Origin: Owenia fusiformis
Lineage: Eukaryota; Annelida; Polychaeta; Sabellida; Oweniidae
Direction of reading: 5' to 3'
Assembly (NCBI GenBank): GCA_903813345.2
Contig: CAIIXF020000122.1
Coordinates: forward strand, 1-26,088
Length of the DNA: 26,088 nucleotides
The notes under the pieces were generated by a model. That model was not told where the DNA came from. It ran no database searches and worked only from the letters and a program-made list of their open reading frames with translations. Shown piece after piece: positions 1 to 8,830 of this stretch; position 1 is the stretch's first letter, and the number at the start of each line of letters is the position of its first letter. A program made the position numbers and the translations under genes.

Positions 1-202
1 CTGCGGCCAATAGCTTTTCCACGCTCGCCGTAGAAATTCTGCGCTCTCATACTTTTGCAGTCACATTTCCCACGGCAGCCGCCCGGTGAATTTTAAATTT
101 CTGTTGATAAATAATACTTTTTTCATTTTATTTACATCAGGGCAATTTATAAATGTTATTCATAGTGCTAGGATGTAATATCAAATGAAAAGTGATCGTG
201 AA
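1..202. repeat. Dispersed repeat, copy 1 (cut by window edge)
   Basis: This segment matches 12920-13122 at roughly 90% identity by eye, from CTGCGGCC to GTGATCGTGAA. The second copy sits inside a short element with inverted ends (12876-13298), and the first bases here correspond to the inner part of that element's left inverted repeat. Copy 1 is therefore probably the same MITE-like family with its left tip outside the window. After about 202 the two copies diverge completely, so the right end here is missing or replaced. No coding potential is seen. Confidence 0.8.
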
Positions 203-1116
203 GCTAGTATTTAGCCTAATAAAAACTGTCGAAAGATAAAAATACAGGTGATACAGATCTTCAAATAAACAAAGTTAAATTATGCTATTCTCATTGCAAA
301 GTGGCGTTTACATATTAACATACATAGGGGTCTACAATTTTTAAACCAATTTTCTTTATGCCCCATGGGGCTTTTTGAGAGGGAACAACATTTTTCCAAT
401 GTGTGATGGGCGTTCATAAAAGGGAAATAGTTTTCCCAAGCCAGTGGGCATTTATTGAGTAAAGTTGACGTGTACATCTTTTGAAACCAAAAATTATTCT
501 TCATTTAGGTACTCTGTTTGAGAAATAGAGATTAAATTCAAAAAGATGAAGTGAGTACATGGCGAAAATGAAACTTCTTGCGAATGGGAGAACATCCAAT
601 TTGATACGAGGACAGCCTGTCTTCGTTTCCAGTTAATCCCAAGTGATTACGTTTAGAATGTTTTGTTCTTTTACATTTTACGATTTGATAAGAGACAGAG
701 ACTAAGAAATTAAATGCGACGAAACATTTTGACAACGTAATATGTGTACTGTTTATTCTTAAAGTTTTATGCGTTAACTTATTTTATCGGTTTCAAAATG
801 TTTCATTTTATTTTGCCTATATAAAATATATTGAATAAGATAAGATCAACTGTTCCGTAATATATATTGTGTTTTGATGACCTTTTTTAGAATCACAATG
901 TAAAATAAATCCCCCGTTCCTGTCATTCTGGTAACGCCGTGTAATGGATGCAATTCAAAGTGAGAGAGAGATCTATACATCAGAATGCGTCCATGCCATT
1001 AATTTTGCCAAATACATGACATGAAACTGGCTTGAGGTGCGTCCCCCCTTATCTGGTAAATTATGACTAAATTTTTCGGACAACTGGGTTTCGGACAACT
1101 GGGGTGCACCCGTATT
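203..1116. other. AT-rich non-coding stretch
   Basis: I see no gene here. The open frames on the minus strand (around 280-504 and 538-735) lack recognisable domains and look like chance. The stretch holds a perfect 12-bp palindrome, GCCCCATGGGGC, near 359-370. A short tandem-like duplication of TCGGACAACTGGG near 1076-1102 lies just before the first copy of the direct repeat that follows. Confidence 0.5.
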
Positions 1117-1432
1117 TATTAACAGAAAACTATATTTCCATCGCGCCAGCATATACTAGCTTTAGCGCGATATTTTGAGTGTGTTAATATTCTGGCTAAA
1201 TAAATAAAGTGCGCAGAAATCGATCTGACTGGGCCGCGGTATGCGATATCACTCATAACCATTTTTTAATCGCGCACTGAATAGATCACAAGGGGCGCGT
1301 TGTCTAAAGTGAATTAAATAAATAAAGTGCGCAGAAATCTATCTGACTGGGCCGCGGAGTGTTATCACTCCCATGTTAAAACTCCATTGAATTTTAAATT
1401 CTGCGGTATATCCCCTTTCGCTTTCCGTAGTA
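1117..1432. repeat. Long direct repeat, copy A
   Basis: About 316 bp, matched by 1554-1871 in the same orientation at close to 90% identity. The match runs from TATTAACAGAAAACTATATTT to CTTTCCGTAGTA. Inside the copy, a shorter module (AAATAAATAAAGTGCGCAGAAATC, then ACTGGGCCGCGG and a TATCACTC motif) occurs twice, so the two long copies together carry four modules. No protein coding is apparent. Confidence 0.88.
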
Positions 1433-1553
1433 ATTCTCATAGATATACTCTCTAGAGGCATCTCTGTGTTCCAAAATTACAATTTCGCAGGTCAAGTCTG
1501 CAGTCTTTCGAAAAAAGTTGAATTCTTTGTGCTACGCTTTCTTGTTGGGCATC

Positions 1554-1871
1554 TATTAACAGAAAACTATATTTACATCACGCCAGCATATACAAGCTTC
1601 AGCGCGATATTTTGAGTGTGTTAATATTCTGGCTAAATAAATAAAGTGCGCAGAAATCGATCTTACTGGGCCGCGGTGTGCGATATCACTCATAAACAAT
1701 TTTTAATCGCGCACTGAATGAATTACAGGGGGCGCGTTGTGCAACGTGAATTAAATAAATTAAAAGGGCAGAAATATATCTGACTGGGCCGCGGTGTGTG
1801 ATATCACTCCCATGTTAAAACTCCATTGAATTTTAAATTCTGCGGTATATCCCCTTTCGCTTTCCGTAGTA
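1554..1871. repeat. Long direct repeat, copy B
   Basis: This is the second copy of the repeat at 1117-1432, offset by 437 bp and separated by about 120 bp of unrelated sequence (1433-1553). It keeps both internal ACTGGGCCGCGG modules, the second slightly decayed (AAATTAAAAGGGCAG in place of AATAAAGTGCGCAG). The pair could be two insertions of one element or a segmental duplication. Neither inverted ends nor target duplications were identified. Confidence 0.88.
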
Positions 1872-2055
1872 CATGAACCCTGAAGTATGTGCCCTGGTGT
1901 AACATGTGTACGAATTTGAAGAAAATCCGAAAGCGGTCTACATACGTTATTCTAATTTTGAAAAGACTGAGCACATTCCATTATTATTTTAAAGTTATTA
2001 TTACATTCAAGGCAATTAGCAAATTGTAGACTTAACGTGTTTAATCAGTACTTAC

Positions 2056-2275
2056 TGACCCTCTTCTCTATCATCGCCTGGATTATTTGTAGGTTGAAAA
2101 CTGGACGACTCCCACTGAAACTTCAATATCCAAAATTGAAACGAGAATAAGGCATCTGTCCCTGAGTATACGCCTTTGGAAGTGAGTGTGTACATGATGA
2201 AGCATCCTGAATGTAAGGCACTGGTCCTTCCTGGGGGATCCTCGGGTTCACTAGAGCTCAGTCCTTCAACTATAG
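2056..2275 (-). other. Candidate internal exon of a host gene
   Basis: On the minus strand, 220 nt are open in one frame for 72 codons. They lie between an AG acceptor (AATAACAG) at 2277-2276 and a perfect donor GTAAGT starting at 2055. The entry phase is 1, which matches the exit phase of the upstream microexon at 12745-12707. The exit phase is 2, and I found no partner exon downstream. The translation includes EDPPGRTS, resembling GDPTGRTN in the microexon. The polypyrimidine tract is weak and no protein family is recognised. It may be a chance open frame beside a good donor. If the exon at 2830-2745 is terminal, this one must be alternative or belong to another gene. Confidence 0.25.
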
Positions 2276-2719
2276 CTGTTATTAAAGAACAATTTATTCT
2301 TCGACTATTTATAAGTAACCGAAGTAAAGTTGACTTCGGTTGTTGAATGCTGTACCTAAGTATGCTCGTACGAATGGGGTTGCGATGGTTATGGCGCCAT
2401 TTTATTTTCCAGAGTTAATTTGAACAAATCCAATAAATAGCACACCAGAAACACCCTGAGAAAATAGCGGACTTGACCGCTGCATCAACTGTTGCTTGGT
2501 TCTCATTTCGTGCTACCTCATTGGCGCTTATTCTGTTGTAATGGTGTATTATATAAAATGCTCATTTAGATCAAACGTGATCATGAATCGCCACACTTTA
2601 CCATTTTCTATCTTAATGAATTCTGAATTTGAAAAACAACGGGGATAACGGCAATCCGTAAAATTAAGTTATTTAATAATAAAGAGAACCTTTTTAATTT
2701 TAACTCAGTAAAATATAAT
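2276..2719. other. Non-coding stretch between candidate exons
   Basis: AT-rich sequence with no recognised gene, inverted repeat or RNA. It would be intron or intergenic sequence, depending on which of the neighbouring candidate exons is real. Confidence 0.4.
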
Positions 2720-2725
2720 TTTATT
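2720..2725 (-). terminator. Candidate poly(A) signal AATAAA
   Basis: On the minus strand a canonical AATAAA hexamer lies 19 nt after the TAA stop of the candidate terminal exon (stop at 2747-2745), a plausible distance for a short 3' UTR. Such hexamers are common by chance in AT-rich DNA, so support depends on the exon. Confidence 0.3.
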
Positions 2726-2744
2726 GATTGTTGTACCAAAGGAT

Positions 2745-2830
2745 TTAATCTACGTGCTCTATAAAATATGTGCCAGTGGACGAAAATCGGATCCAATACG
2801 AACCTTCGTCCGAAAAATGTGTAACGGAAT
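2745..2830 (-). CDS. Candidate terminal exon of the secreted-peptide gene
   Basis: The exon begins after a CTTCAG acceptor (AG at 2832-2831) and enters in phase 1. That matches the single-base overhang left by the 39-nt microexon at 12745-12707. It then encodes 27 further codons, ending in YFIEHVD and a TAA stop, with a poly(A) signal shortly after. Joined to the two upstream exons, the product would be about 61 residues: a signal peptide and a short mature peptide with no cysteines. No family is recognised. A 27-codon open frame is unremarkable by chance, so the evidence is the combination of acceptor, phase, stop and AATAAA. The intervening intron would be close to 10 kb and full of transposons. 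Confidence 0.3.
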
Positions 2831-2832
2831 CT

Positions 2833-3179
2833 GAAGTCGCCGTTGTCAGGGTGTTTTGGTGTGGATAGATAAGAGGAAATCAATATTTTATGATCTATTA
2901 TACAGAATCCGTGAACTTCGATATAATCCGTTAACTTTGACGTCTGATTCATCTAATTGATATCACGAAAATAAACTATATTTGCCCACTTATGAACTCT
3001 CGTAAAATACAGAACAAGGCCGCATTAACGTGGCAAAATGTCACCACCTGCACATGGTTACGGTGTAACAAATTGTTACAGATGTTTCCAACGTTTATGA
3101 TCTACCTTGATAACCTTGACCTTTGACCTTGATGATTTTGACCTAAGTAGTATAGGTAAGTTTTTGCGATTAAGCTGAA
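2833..3179. other. Non-coding stretch with a DR1-like motif
   Basis: No gene seen. At 3117-3129 the sequence TGACCTTTGACCT is a perfect direct repeat of AGGTCA with one-base spacing when read on the minus strand, the DR1 pattern bound by nuclear receptors. Further TGACC half-sites follow. They probably belong to the repeat family occupying 3180-3650 rather than to a real enhancer. Confidence 0.35.
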
Positions 3180-3650
3180 TTAAAATTGGATCCAAAAGTT
3201 CAATTTGGAAATTCAAATCAAATCTCGAATCTAATGTGACATAAAACTTCTGAAAACTTAAATATGATTATGAAAAAATTCGTTCAATTTGAATCAAGTT
3301 GACAAAATAATTTTTGACCTTTTGAGTTTCAATCTCCACTTATTTGTTGCCATGGTAACAAATATTGGCGGTAATGAGTAAGAACTCATAATGCTTATTA
3401 TGCTTATTTATTGATGACAGTAAGAATTTGAAATCCTAACCTGACTCTTTGGGTAAAATCAATTTGAACAATCAACTTTTTGACCTTTTAAAGGTCAACT
3501 AAAGGTCAAATCTCAACTCTCGAAATTTGATGAGAAGATGATTTTGAAAAGAGAATCTTGGTCAATTTGAAGCAAGTTGAAAAGACTTTGACTTTCAATG
3601 TCAACTTATTTGTTCCAATGGTAACAGATATTGGCAGAAAGTAAAACTTT
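3180..3650. repeat. Pair of diverged direct repeats with TTTGACC motifs
   Basis: Two segments, roughly 3200-3375 and 3480-3640, align in the same orientation at about 70-80%. Both carry TTCAATTTGAA-like runs, a CAAGTTGA motif, and CTTATTTGTT followed by an AATGGTAAC or CATGGTAAC site and ATATTGGC. The first copy contains GTTGCCATGGTAAC (3346-3359), an inverted-repeat X-box-like site. Multiple TTTGACCTTTT/AAAGGTCAA motifs are scattered through both. No coding. Confidence 0.55.
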
Positions 3651-4161
3651 GATATCCGTCTAAATAGTATTTCTTAAGTTATTTGAATTTGTAAGAATTT
3701 GTAAGACGCCGAACTCCAACCGCCAAACGCTGAACACCAACTGTTGAACACCGTATGCAAAAAAGTTGGAGACTATAATAACGATATATCACCACTTGTT
3801 GTGTTTACATAAAAATGTGTGACCGGAATGAGGAATATAAGTTGACAATAACGTCTCGTGAAATACAGACGTTACTTGCTCAATACGTTTTGTAATAACT
3901 GAGTAGAGTGCGAAGCAATGAAAATATAACTCTATCAAACCTGAAAAATAAACAACCAAAGGACCATGGTGCAATACTATACGGGAAAATATTCGTATTC
4001 GTAGCAACAAAGCATTTCAGATTTTCCCATGTACAGCAGAATGGCCTCTCGTTATTTATTGACTGATTTTCAGCTGTGAGCTATAATAATTAACTATTTT
4101 AACTAACTTTTTAACTAAAATAAAGAAGAGGGACGTCATACAATTAAAAATGTAGTTTAGC
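3651..4161. other. Non-coding stretch left of the foldback element
   Basis: No gene recognised. Around 3707-3760 a short degenerate minisatellite-like run repeats a CCGAACTCCAAC / CTGAACACCAAC / TTGAACACCG theme. The remainder is AT-rich without clear structure up to the ATCTA duplication at 4162-4166. Confidence 0.4.
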
Positions 4162-4639
4162 ATCTACACCCTATGCAGACAGAGCCAGTGGGAAATATTG
4201 GGTGCGGCGCAAATGAGCGGAGGGTGCGGAGCTAACGGTCATTTTTGAATTTAAAATTGGGATATTTCTGAAACTAAGCCGTTTTGGGACTTCAAATATA
4301 CCAAGATATGTGTAATTGACACCAAATATCAATAAAATTGTGAAAATAGTAGTGCAATTCATTTTATAGCGACGCAGTATGCCTTAAACATTTCCCAGAC
4401 CTATATTCAGGTTTAACTGTATTTCTCTAATCCTTTCTATACATGCTATAGCAGACTACATCCCATTCTTAAAATCACTTCTACAAACTACTGCAACATA
4501 TGCATCTCTCTATTTTTATATTCTTTCTTCCTACTTTATCTCTATCTTTCTATCTCTTTAATCTCAAGCACATATATCTGATGCAGGGTAAAACCTGCTT
4601 TGCACTTTTTCATCAGGTCATCCATTTCCTTAACTCTTT

Positions 4640-5345
4640 ATGGCAGGTATGAATTTATGGGATGAACTTCCATATATGAATTACAATAATTCTGAAATTG
4701 AACTGTTGGTAAACAACGGGTTTGACTATGAAAACTTAATTTTTAATCCTTTTGAATTGAATATTACATCGCTTCACGATGAAGAGCCAGTTATTGATTA
4801 TGAATCAAAGATTCTGGTTGACAATTGTAAATATGTTGAACCCGACAAATTAAATGCTAAAATTAATTCTTATAAATCAAACAATTCTGAACTTTCTATA
4901 CTGAATCTTAACATAAGAAGTATTTCGAAAAACTTCAATAGCTTCATTGCAACAAAATCCATGATAGAAAAAGATTTTGATATAATATCAGTAACTGAAA
5001 CATGGCTCAAAAAGTCCACTGAACACTTGTACACCTTGGATGGATATAATACTGAATACCTTTCTCGGTCATCAAATAATAAAACGCGGGGTGGTGGGGT
5101 TATTTATCTAAAAAAAATATGACTATTCATTACGAAGGGATCTCTGTATGCCGACTGATGAGTGTGAAAATCTAGCTATTGAAATTAAGAATATACGTGG
5201 CAAAAATATTATTGTTTTAGTTGTATATAGGCCACCAAACACAAGTGTTGATTGTTTTAATGAATCATTAAATAATTTCTTAGATAAAATTGATCAGGAA
5301 AAAAGGAATGTATATGTGCAGGTGACTTTAACATTAATCTCCTAA
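4640..5345 (+). pseudogene. LINE ORF2 endonuclease region, two frameshifts
   Basis: This is the N-terminal apurinic-like endonuclease domain that nicks target DNA for target-primed reverse transcription. Visible motifs are LNLNIRS, the ETWL motif carrying the catalytic glutamate, RGGGVIYLKK, YRPPN, and, after the second break, GDFN. The frame is lost at an eight-A run (5110-5117), where one extra A or two missing bases stop it at TGA 5120. It is then open in another frame through 5320 and returns to the first frame at GDFN (5321) after about one lost base near 5316-5320. The 5' part upstream of LNLNIRS is unusually long and Asn-rich and not recognised. The start at ATG 4640 follows a pyrimidine-rich leader. 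As it stands, no full endonuclease-RT protein can be made. Confidence 0.85.
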
Positions 5346-5449
5346 GTCAAAACCACTTACCCAGTTCTAACTTTCTAAATGTATTTTTCTCACATGGATA
5401 CACACCTAGTATATTCCGACCAACACGCATTACTTCAGAATCTGTCTCA

Positions 5450-7753
5450 TTGATTGACAATATTTTCACCAACAAAAATAATATCCAAAACTCAGGTCTA
5501 ATTCTCACTGATATATCAGATCACTTACCATGTTATGCTATTTTTGAGACCACTGTTAGTGAGCTTAAAGAGGATATCATTAACTTTCGAAAAATTAATG
5601 AAGAAACCATGGCAAATTTCAAAAATGAGATAAACAATATGGATTTCTCAGAAATCTATCAACATGATAATGTTAATGAAGCTTATCAACTTTTTTCAAA
5701 CATGATCAAAAATGCATATAATACTAGCTTTCCTTTGACTACCAAAAAACTTAGATATACTCACAATAGTGAGAAACCATGGATATCTAAAGCAATTATC
5801 AATTCTTGTAAACAAAAAAACAGTCTGTACAAGAAATATTTGAAAAATCCTTCACAAGCACGAAAATCTGAATACAAAAAGTATAAATGTGTTCTTCGCA
5901 AAACTTTAAGGAAAGCTGAGAAGCTATATTATGACAATAAATTTGATAAAATCAAAGGAAGCATGAAGGACATATGGTCATTAATAAATGGCATCCTTAA
6001 GCGAAAAATCTCCCCAAAAAAAATTTCTACTACATTTAGATCAGGAGATAAGCACTTTAAGGAACCACAAGAAATTGCAAACAACTTCAACAATTTTTTC
6101 TCTAATATTGGAAACAACCTTGCTAGAAAAATTCCAATCTCTCAAAAACAGCCCAGGTATTATTTAGAAAAAATTGAAAAAAATTTCAATAGGTCAATAT
6201 TTTTATCAGATGTCTCAAATGATGAAATGAGCAAAATCTTACAAGAACTTGAAGACAAAAGCCCTGGTCAAGATCAAATCAAACCAATTGCAATAAAAAC
6301 AGTCAAGGATAATTTAATTATACCTCTGACATATATATGCAACCTCTCTCTTTCAACAGCAACATTTCCAGACTTACTAAAAAAAGCAAAGGTCAAGCCT
6401 ATATTTAAAAAGGAGGATGAAACTAAATTCAATAACTACAGACCAATTTCCCTATTATCAGTATTCTCTAAAGTATTGGAGCGAGTAATGGCAAATCGAC
6501 TTGTAGATTTTCTAGAGAAATATAATATCTTCTGTGAACAGCAATTTGGCTTTAGAAAAAACAGATCTACATATATGGCTATTACCAGCTTCTTAGAAAC
6601 ATTAATCCAGTCAATTGAAAAGAAAGATCTTAATATTGCTATTTTCATCGACTTGTCTAAAGCATTTGATACGGTTAATCATGAAATACTTCTTCAAAAA
6701 TTATACTATTATGGAATCAGGGGAAATGCACATAAGTGGTTCATTAGCTATCTTTCAAACCGAACTCAGGAAACAGAATATAATGACAAGACTTCCAAAA
6801 CCAACACAGTCACCTGCGGGGTTCCACAGGGCTCGATCCTTGGACCTATTCTGTTTCTTATTTACATCAATGACATTGTTACGACATCTTCTATATTTAA
6901 ATTTGTTATCTTTGCTGATGATACAAACCTTCTCTGCTCACATCAAAACCTAAGTACTCTCATTAATCATGTTAACTCTGAATTAGAAAATCTTGACGAA
7001 TGGCTATGTGCAAATAAACTATCGCTTAATATAGAAAAATCAAAATTCATGATCTTTCATCCACACAAATTAAAAGAATCTGAAATAAAAATGCTAAATA
7101 TTAAAATTAGAAATAAACCTATTGAAAGAATTTCAAAGACCACTTTCCTTGGAGTTATTATCGATGATAAACTTAAATGGAATGAGCATATTGCTCATGT
7201 ATCTACCAAAATTTCACAAGTAGTAGGAATTCTTTTCAAGGTCAAAAATAAGATAAATCACACTGCAATGATGTCTATCTATTACTCTCTTATATATAGC
7301 CATATAAATTATTGTATTCTTATCTGGGGAACAGCAACTAAAGCTCTATTGTTTCAAATTTTGAAAGTACAAAAAAGATTCTTAAGACTAATTACAAACA
7401 GTGCTAGAACAGACGATTCCTCTCCACAATTTAAGAAAATAAAAATACTTAAATTAGAAGATATTCATAAGCTAAATGTCGGTATTTTTGTATATAATTG
7501 TCTCAAACGACCTAAAGAATTTCCTCAAACTTTATTCTCTGACTACTTCATATCAAATGCTCAAACTCATGGTCAAGAGACACGTTATAGATTCAATCTT
7601 AGAGCTAATCAATTTAAATCTACATTTGGACAAAGGAGCATTAAATACATAGGACAAATAACATGGAATGAATTACCTGAAACTTTTAAACATCTGAATT
7701 CTAGAAATAAATTTAAGTCAGATTTGAAAAAGTATTATCTGGACAAGTATTAA
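5450..7753 (+). CDS. LINE ORF2: endonuclease tail and reverse transcriptase
   Basis: A single open frame, continuous in fact from the GDFN motif at 5321. It begins with the end of the endonuclease (SLIDNIF, then SDHLP with the catalytic histidine, near 5516-5530) and continues through a basic linker into the reverse transcriptase. RT landmarks are the YRPISLL block (near 6437), FIDLSKAFDTVNH with the first catalytic aspartate (near 6646), CGVPQGSILGP (near 6815), and FADDTNLL with the catalytic DD (6911-6934). A C-terminal region with SHINYCILIWG and HKLNVGIFVYN follows, typical of CR1/L2/Jockey-like proteins. The frame ends at TAA 7751-7753. There is no RNase H domain. This part is undamaged, in contrast to the upstream frameshifts, suggesting a fairly young copy or sequencing errors in the breaks. 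Confidence 0.92.
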   Translation: MIDNIFTNKNNIQNSGLILTDISDHLPCYAIFETTVSELKEDIINFRKINEETMANFKNEINNMDFSEIYQHDNVNEAYQLFSNMIKNAYNTSFPLTTKKLRYTHNSEKPWISKAIINSCKQKNSLYKKYLKNPSQARKSEYKKYKCVLRKTLRKAEKLYYDNKFDKIKGSMKDIWSLINGILKRKISPKKISTTFRSGDKHFKEPQEIANNFNNFFSNIGNNLARKIPISQKQPRYYLEKIEKNFNRSIFLSDVSNDEMSKILQELEDKSPGQDQIKPIAIKTVKDNLIIPLTYICNLSLSTATFPDLLKKAKVKPIFKKEDETKFNNYRPISLLSVFSKVLERVMANRLVDFLEKYNIFCEQQFGFRKNRSTYMAITSFLETLIQSIEKKDLNIAIFIDLSKAFDTVNHEILLQKLYYYGIRGNAHKWFISYLSNRTQETEYNDKTSKTNTVTCGVPQGSILGPILFLIYINDIVTTSSIFKFVIFADDTNLLCSHQNLSTLINHVNSELENLDEWLCANKLSLNIEKSKFMIFHPHKLKESEIKMLNIKIRNKPIERISKTTFLGVIIDDKLKWNEHIAHVSTKISQVVGILFKVKNKINHTAMMSIYYSLIYSHINYCILIWGTATKALLFQILKVQKRFLRLITNSARTDDSSPQFKKIKILKLEDIHKLNVGIFVYNCLKRPKEFPQTLFSDYFISNAQTHGQETRYRFNLRANQFKSTFGQRSIKYIGQITWNELPETFKHLNSRNKFKSDLKKYYLDKY

Positions 7754-7986
7754 ATTAATCTGTATAACATTTAGCTATATGTGCTTTTATATATGTATAT
7801 TTCTTTCTCTTCTATCACTTTTCTTCTAACTTTCTATCTTAAAAAACAGTTTTATATCTTGTCATCTTGATTAATACAATTATGTAATATAATCATATGT
7901 AACTATATACACCCGTATGGGTGTCAGTTGCCTGTACATTTAAAATTGATTTAATTGACAAATAAACAACTATGCAAACTGTATAT

Positions 7987-8361
7987 ATTTTGAGACTATC
8001 CTTCTAATACTGCGTCCCCAGCATTCATAAAAAATGGTGTTCAAGATACACTACCACTACAAATTATTTTTGCATCTTGGAAGCCAGGCAGTATCTGTGT
8101 GATTTTATAAAAATTCGGAAATGTTCTTCAGATATGAGCCCCTCTAAATATTGGGTGCGGAGCTACGTTTATGGAGCTGCTCCGCACCCAATATTTAGAG
8201 GGGGCTCATATCTGAAAAAATTTCCGAATTTTTATAAAATCACACAGATACTGCCTGGCTTCCAAGATGCAAAAATAATTTGTATAGATAGTGCACCTTG
8301 AACACCATTTTTTATGAATGCTGGGGACTCAGTATTAAAAGGATAATTTCAAAATATATAG
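7987..8361. repeat. Inner palindrome of the foldback element
   Basis: Two arms, 7987-8163 and 8179-8361, are near-perfect reverse complements, for example GGGTGCGGAGC at 8153-8163 and its complement at 8179-8189. The spacer is only 15 bp. It is the central half of the 849-bp foldback element; on the left the arm continues beyond the LINE insertion. As RNA or single-stranded DNA it would fold into a hairpin of about 175 bp. Confidence 0.9.
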
Positions 8362-8611
8362 GTCTGGGAAAGGTTTAAGGCACACTGCGTCGCTATAGAA
8401 TGAATTGCGCTACTATTTTCACAATTGTATTGATATTTGGTGTCAAATACACATATCTTGGTATATTTGAAGCCCCAAAACGGCTTAGTTTCAGAAATAT
8501 CCCAAATTTAAATTCAAAAATAACCGTTAGCTCCGCACCCTCCGCTCATTTGCTCCGCACCCAATATTTCCCACAGGCTCTGTCTGCATAGGGTGATCTA
8601 GAATGCATTCT

Positions 8612-8830
8612 CAGGCCCGTAGCCAGAGGGGGTTCGCAGGGTTCGGGCGAACCCCCACCCCCCTGGCCAAAAATTCTTTCAAAATCATGCAGCTTTTCAC
8701 CATTTTGAGCACTTCTCAAGTGATTTTAGTCATATTTGGGCCAGAAATGTCAAATGTGAACCCCCCTGGAAATTTTTGAAAACTGACCCCCCCCCCCACC
8801 CCCCCTTGGCAAATCCTGGCTACGGGCCTG
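8612..8830. mobile_element. Short MITE-like element, CAGGCCCGTAGCCAG termini
   Basis: A 219-bp element with perfect 15-bp terminal inverted repeats, CAGGCCCGTAGCCAG and CTGGCTACGGGCCTG, flanked by the direct duplication ATTCT (8607-8611 and 8831-8835). The interior is rich in GGTTCG/CGAACC and poly-C runs, including an eleven-C run near 8786. No coding. The CAG-starting ends with GTAGCCAG resemble hAT-related non-autonomous elements; a 5-bp rather than 8-bp duplication is seen. It sits only 11 bp beyond the target duplication of the foldback element. Confidence 0.85.

Larger units (their letters stand above)
4407..7981 (+). mobile_element. CR1/L2-type non-LTR retrotransposon (LINE)
   Basis: A 3575-bp insertion in the left arm of the foldback element, bounded by the target duplication TATAT (4402-4406 and 7982-7986). 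The boundaries follow from comparing the broken left arm with the intact right arm. It has a 233-bp leader, a single ORF2-type coding region (4640-7753) with endonuclease and reverse transcriptase domains, and a 3' tail of about 228 bp ending AATAAACAACTATGCAAACTG without a poly(A) tail, as is usual in the CR1/L2 group. No ORF1 is present, so the copy is 5'-truncated or belongs to a clade without ORF1. Assignment to the CR1 superclade rests on overall RT appearance, not a tree. Confidence 0.88.
4167..8595. mobile_element. Palindromic (foldback) DNA element split by a LINE
   Basis: The outer ends are perfect inverted repeats, CACCCTATGCAGACAGAGCC and its complement at 8576-8595, flanked by the direct duplication ATCTA (4162-4166 and 8596-8600). 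The left arm is 4167-4406 continued at 7987-8163; the right arm is 8179-8595; the central spacer is 8164-8178. Removing the LINE and its duplicated TATAT leaves about 849 bp, almost all of it one long imperfect palindrome. There is no transposase, so it is non-autonomous. CAC termini with a 5-bp duplication recall Transib-like elements, but that placement is only a guess. Open frames in the two arms (around 4171-4362 minus and 8400-8591 plus) are mirror copies of each other and probably not genes. Confidence 0.85.

Noticed and set aside
1117-1871. Regular repeats considered as a CRISPR or satellite array.
   Set aside because: Repeats are over 300 bp with only two copies and no uniform spacers, in a clearly eukaryotic context.
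2608-2952. A 114-codon minus-strand open frame.
   Set aside because: No domain; its frame differs from that of the candidate terminal exon inside it. The exon interpretation has splice, phase and poly(A) support, this one has none.
4171-4362. A 63-codon frame on the minus strand that recurs at 8400-8591 on the plus strand with few changes, as if a conserved protein.
   Set aside because: The two stretches are mirror arms of one palindromic element, so similarity at DNA level explains it. No start context, domain or partner gene supports coding.
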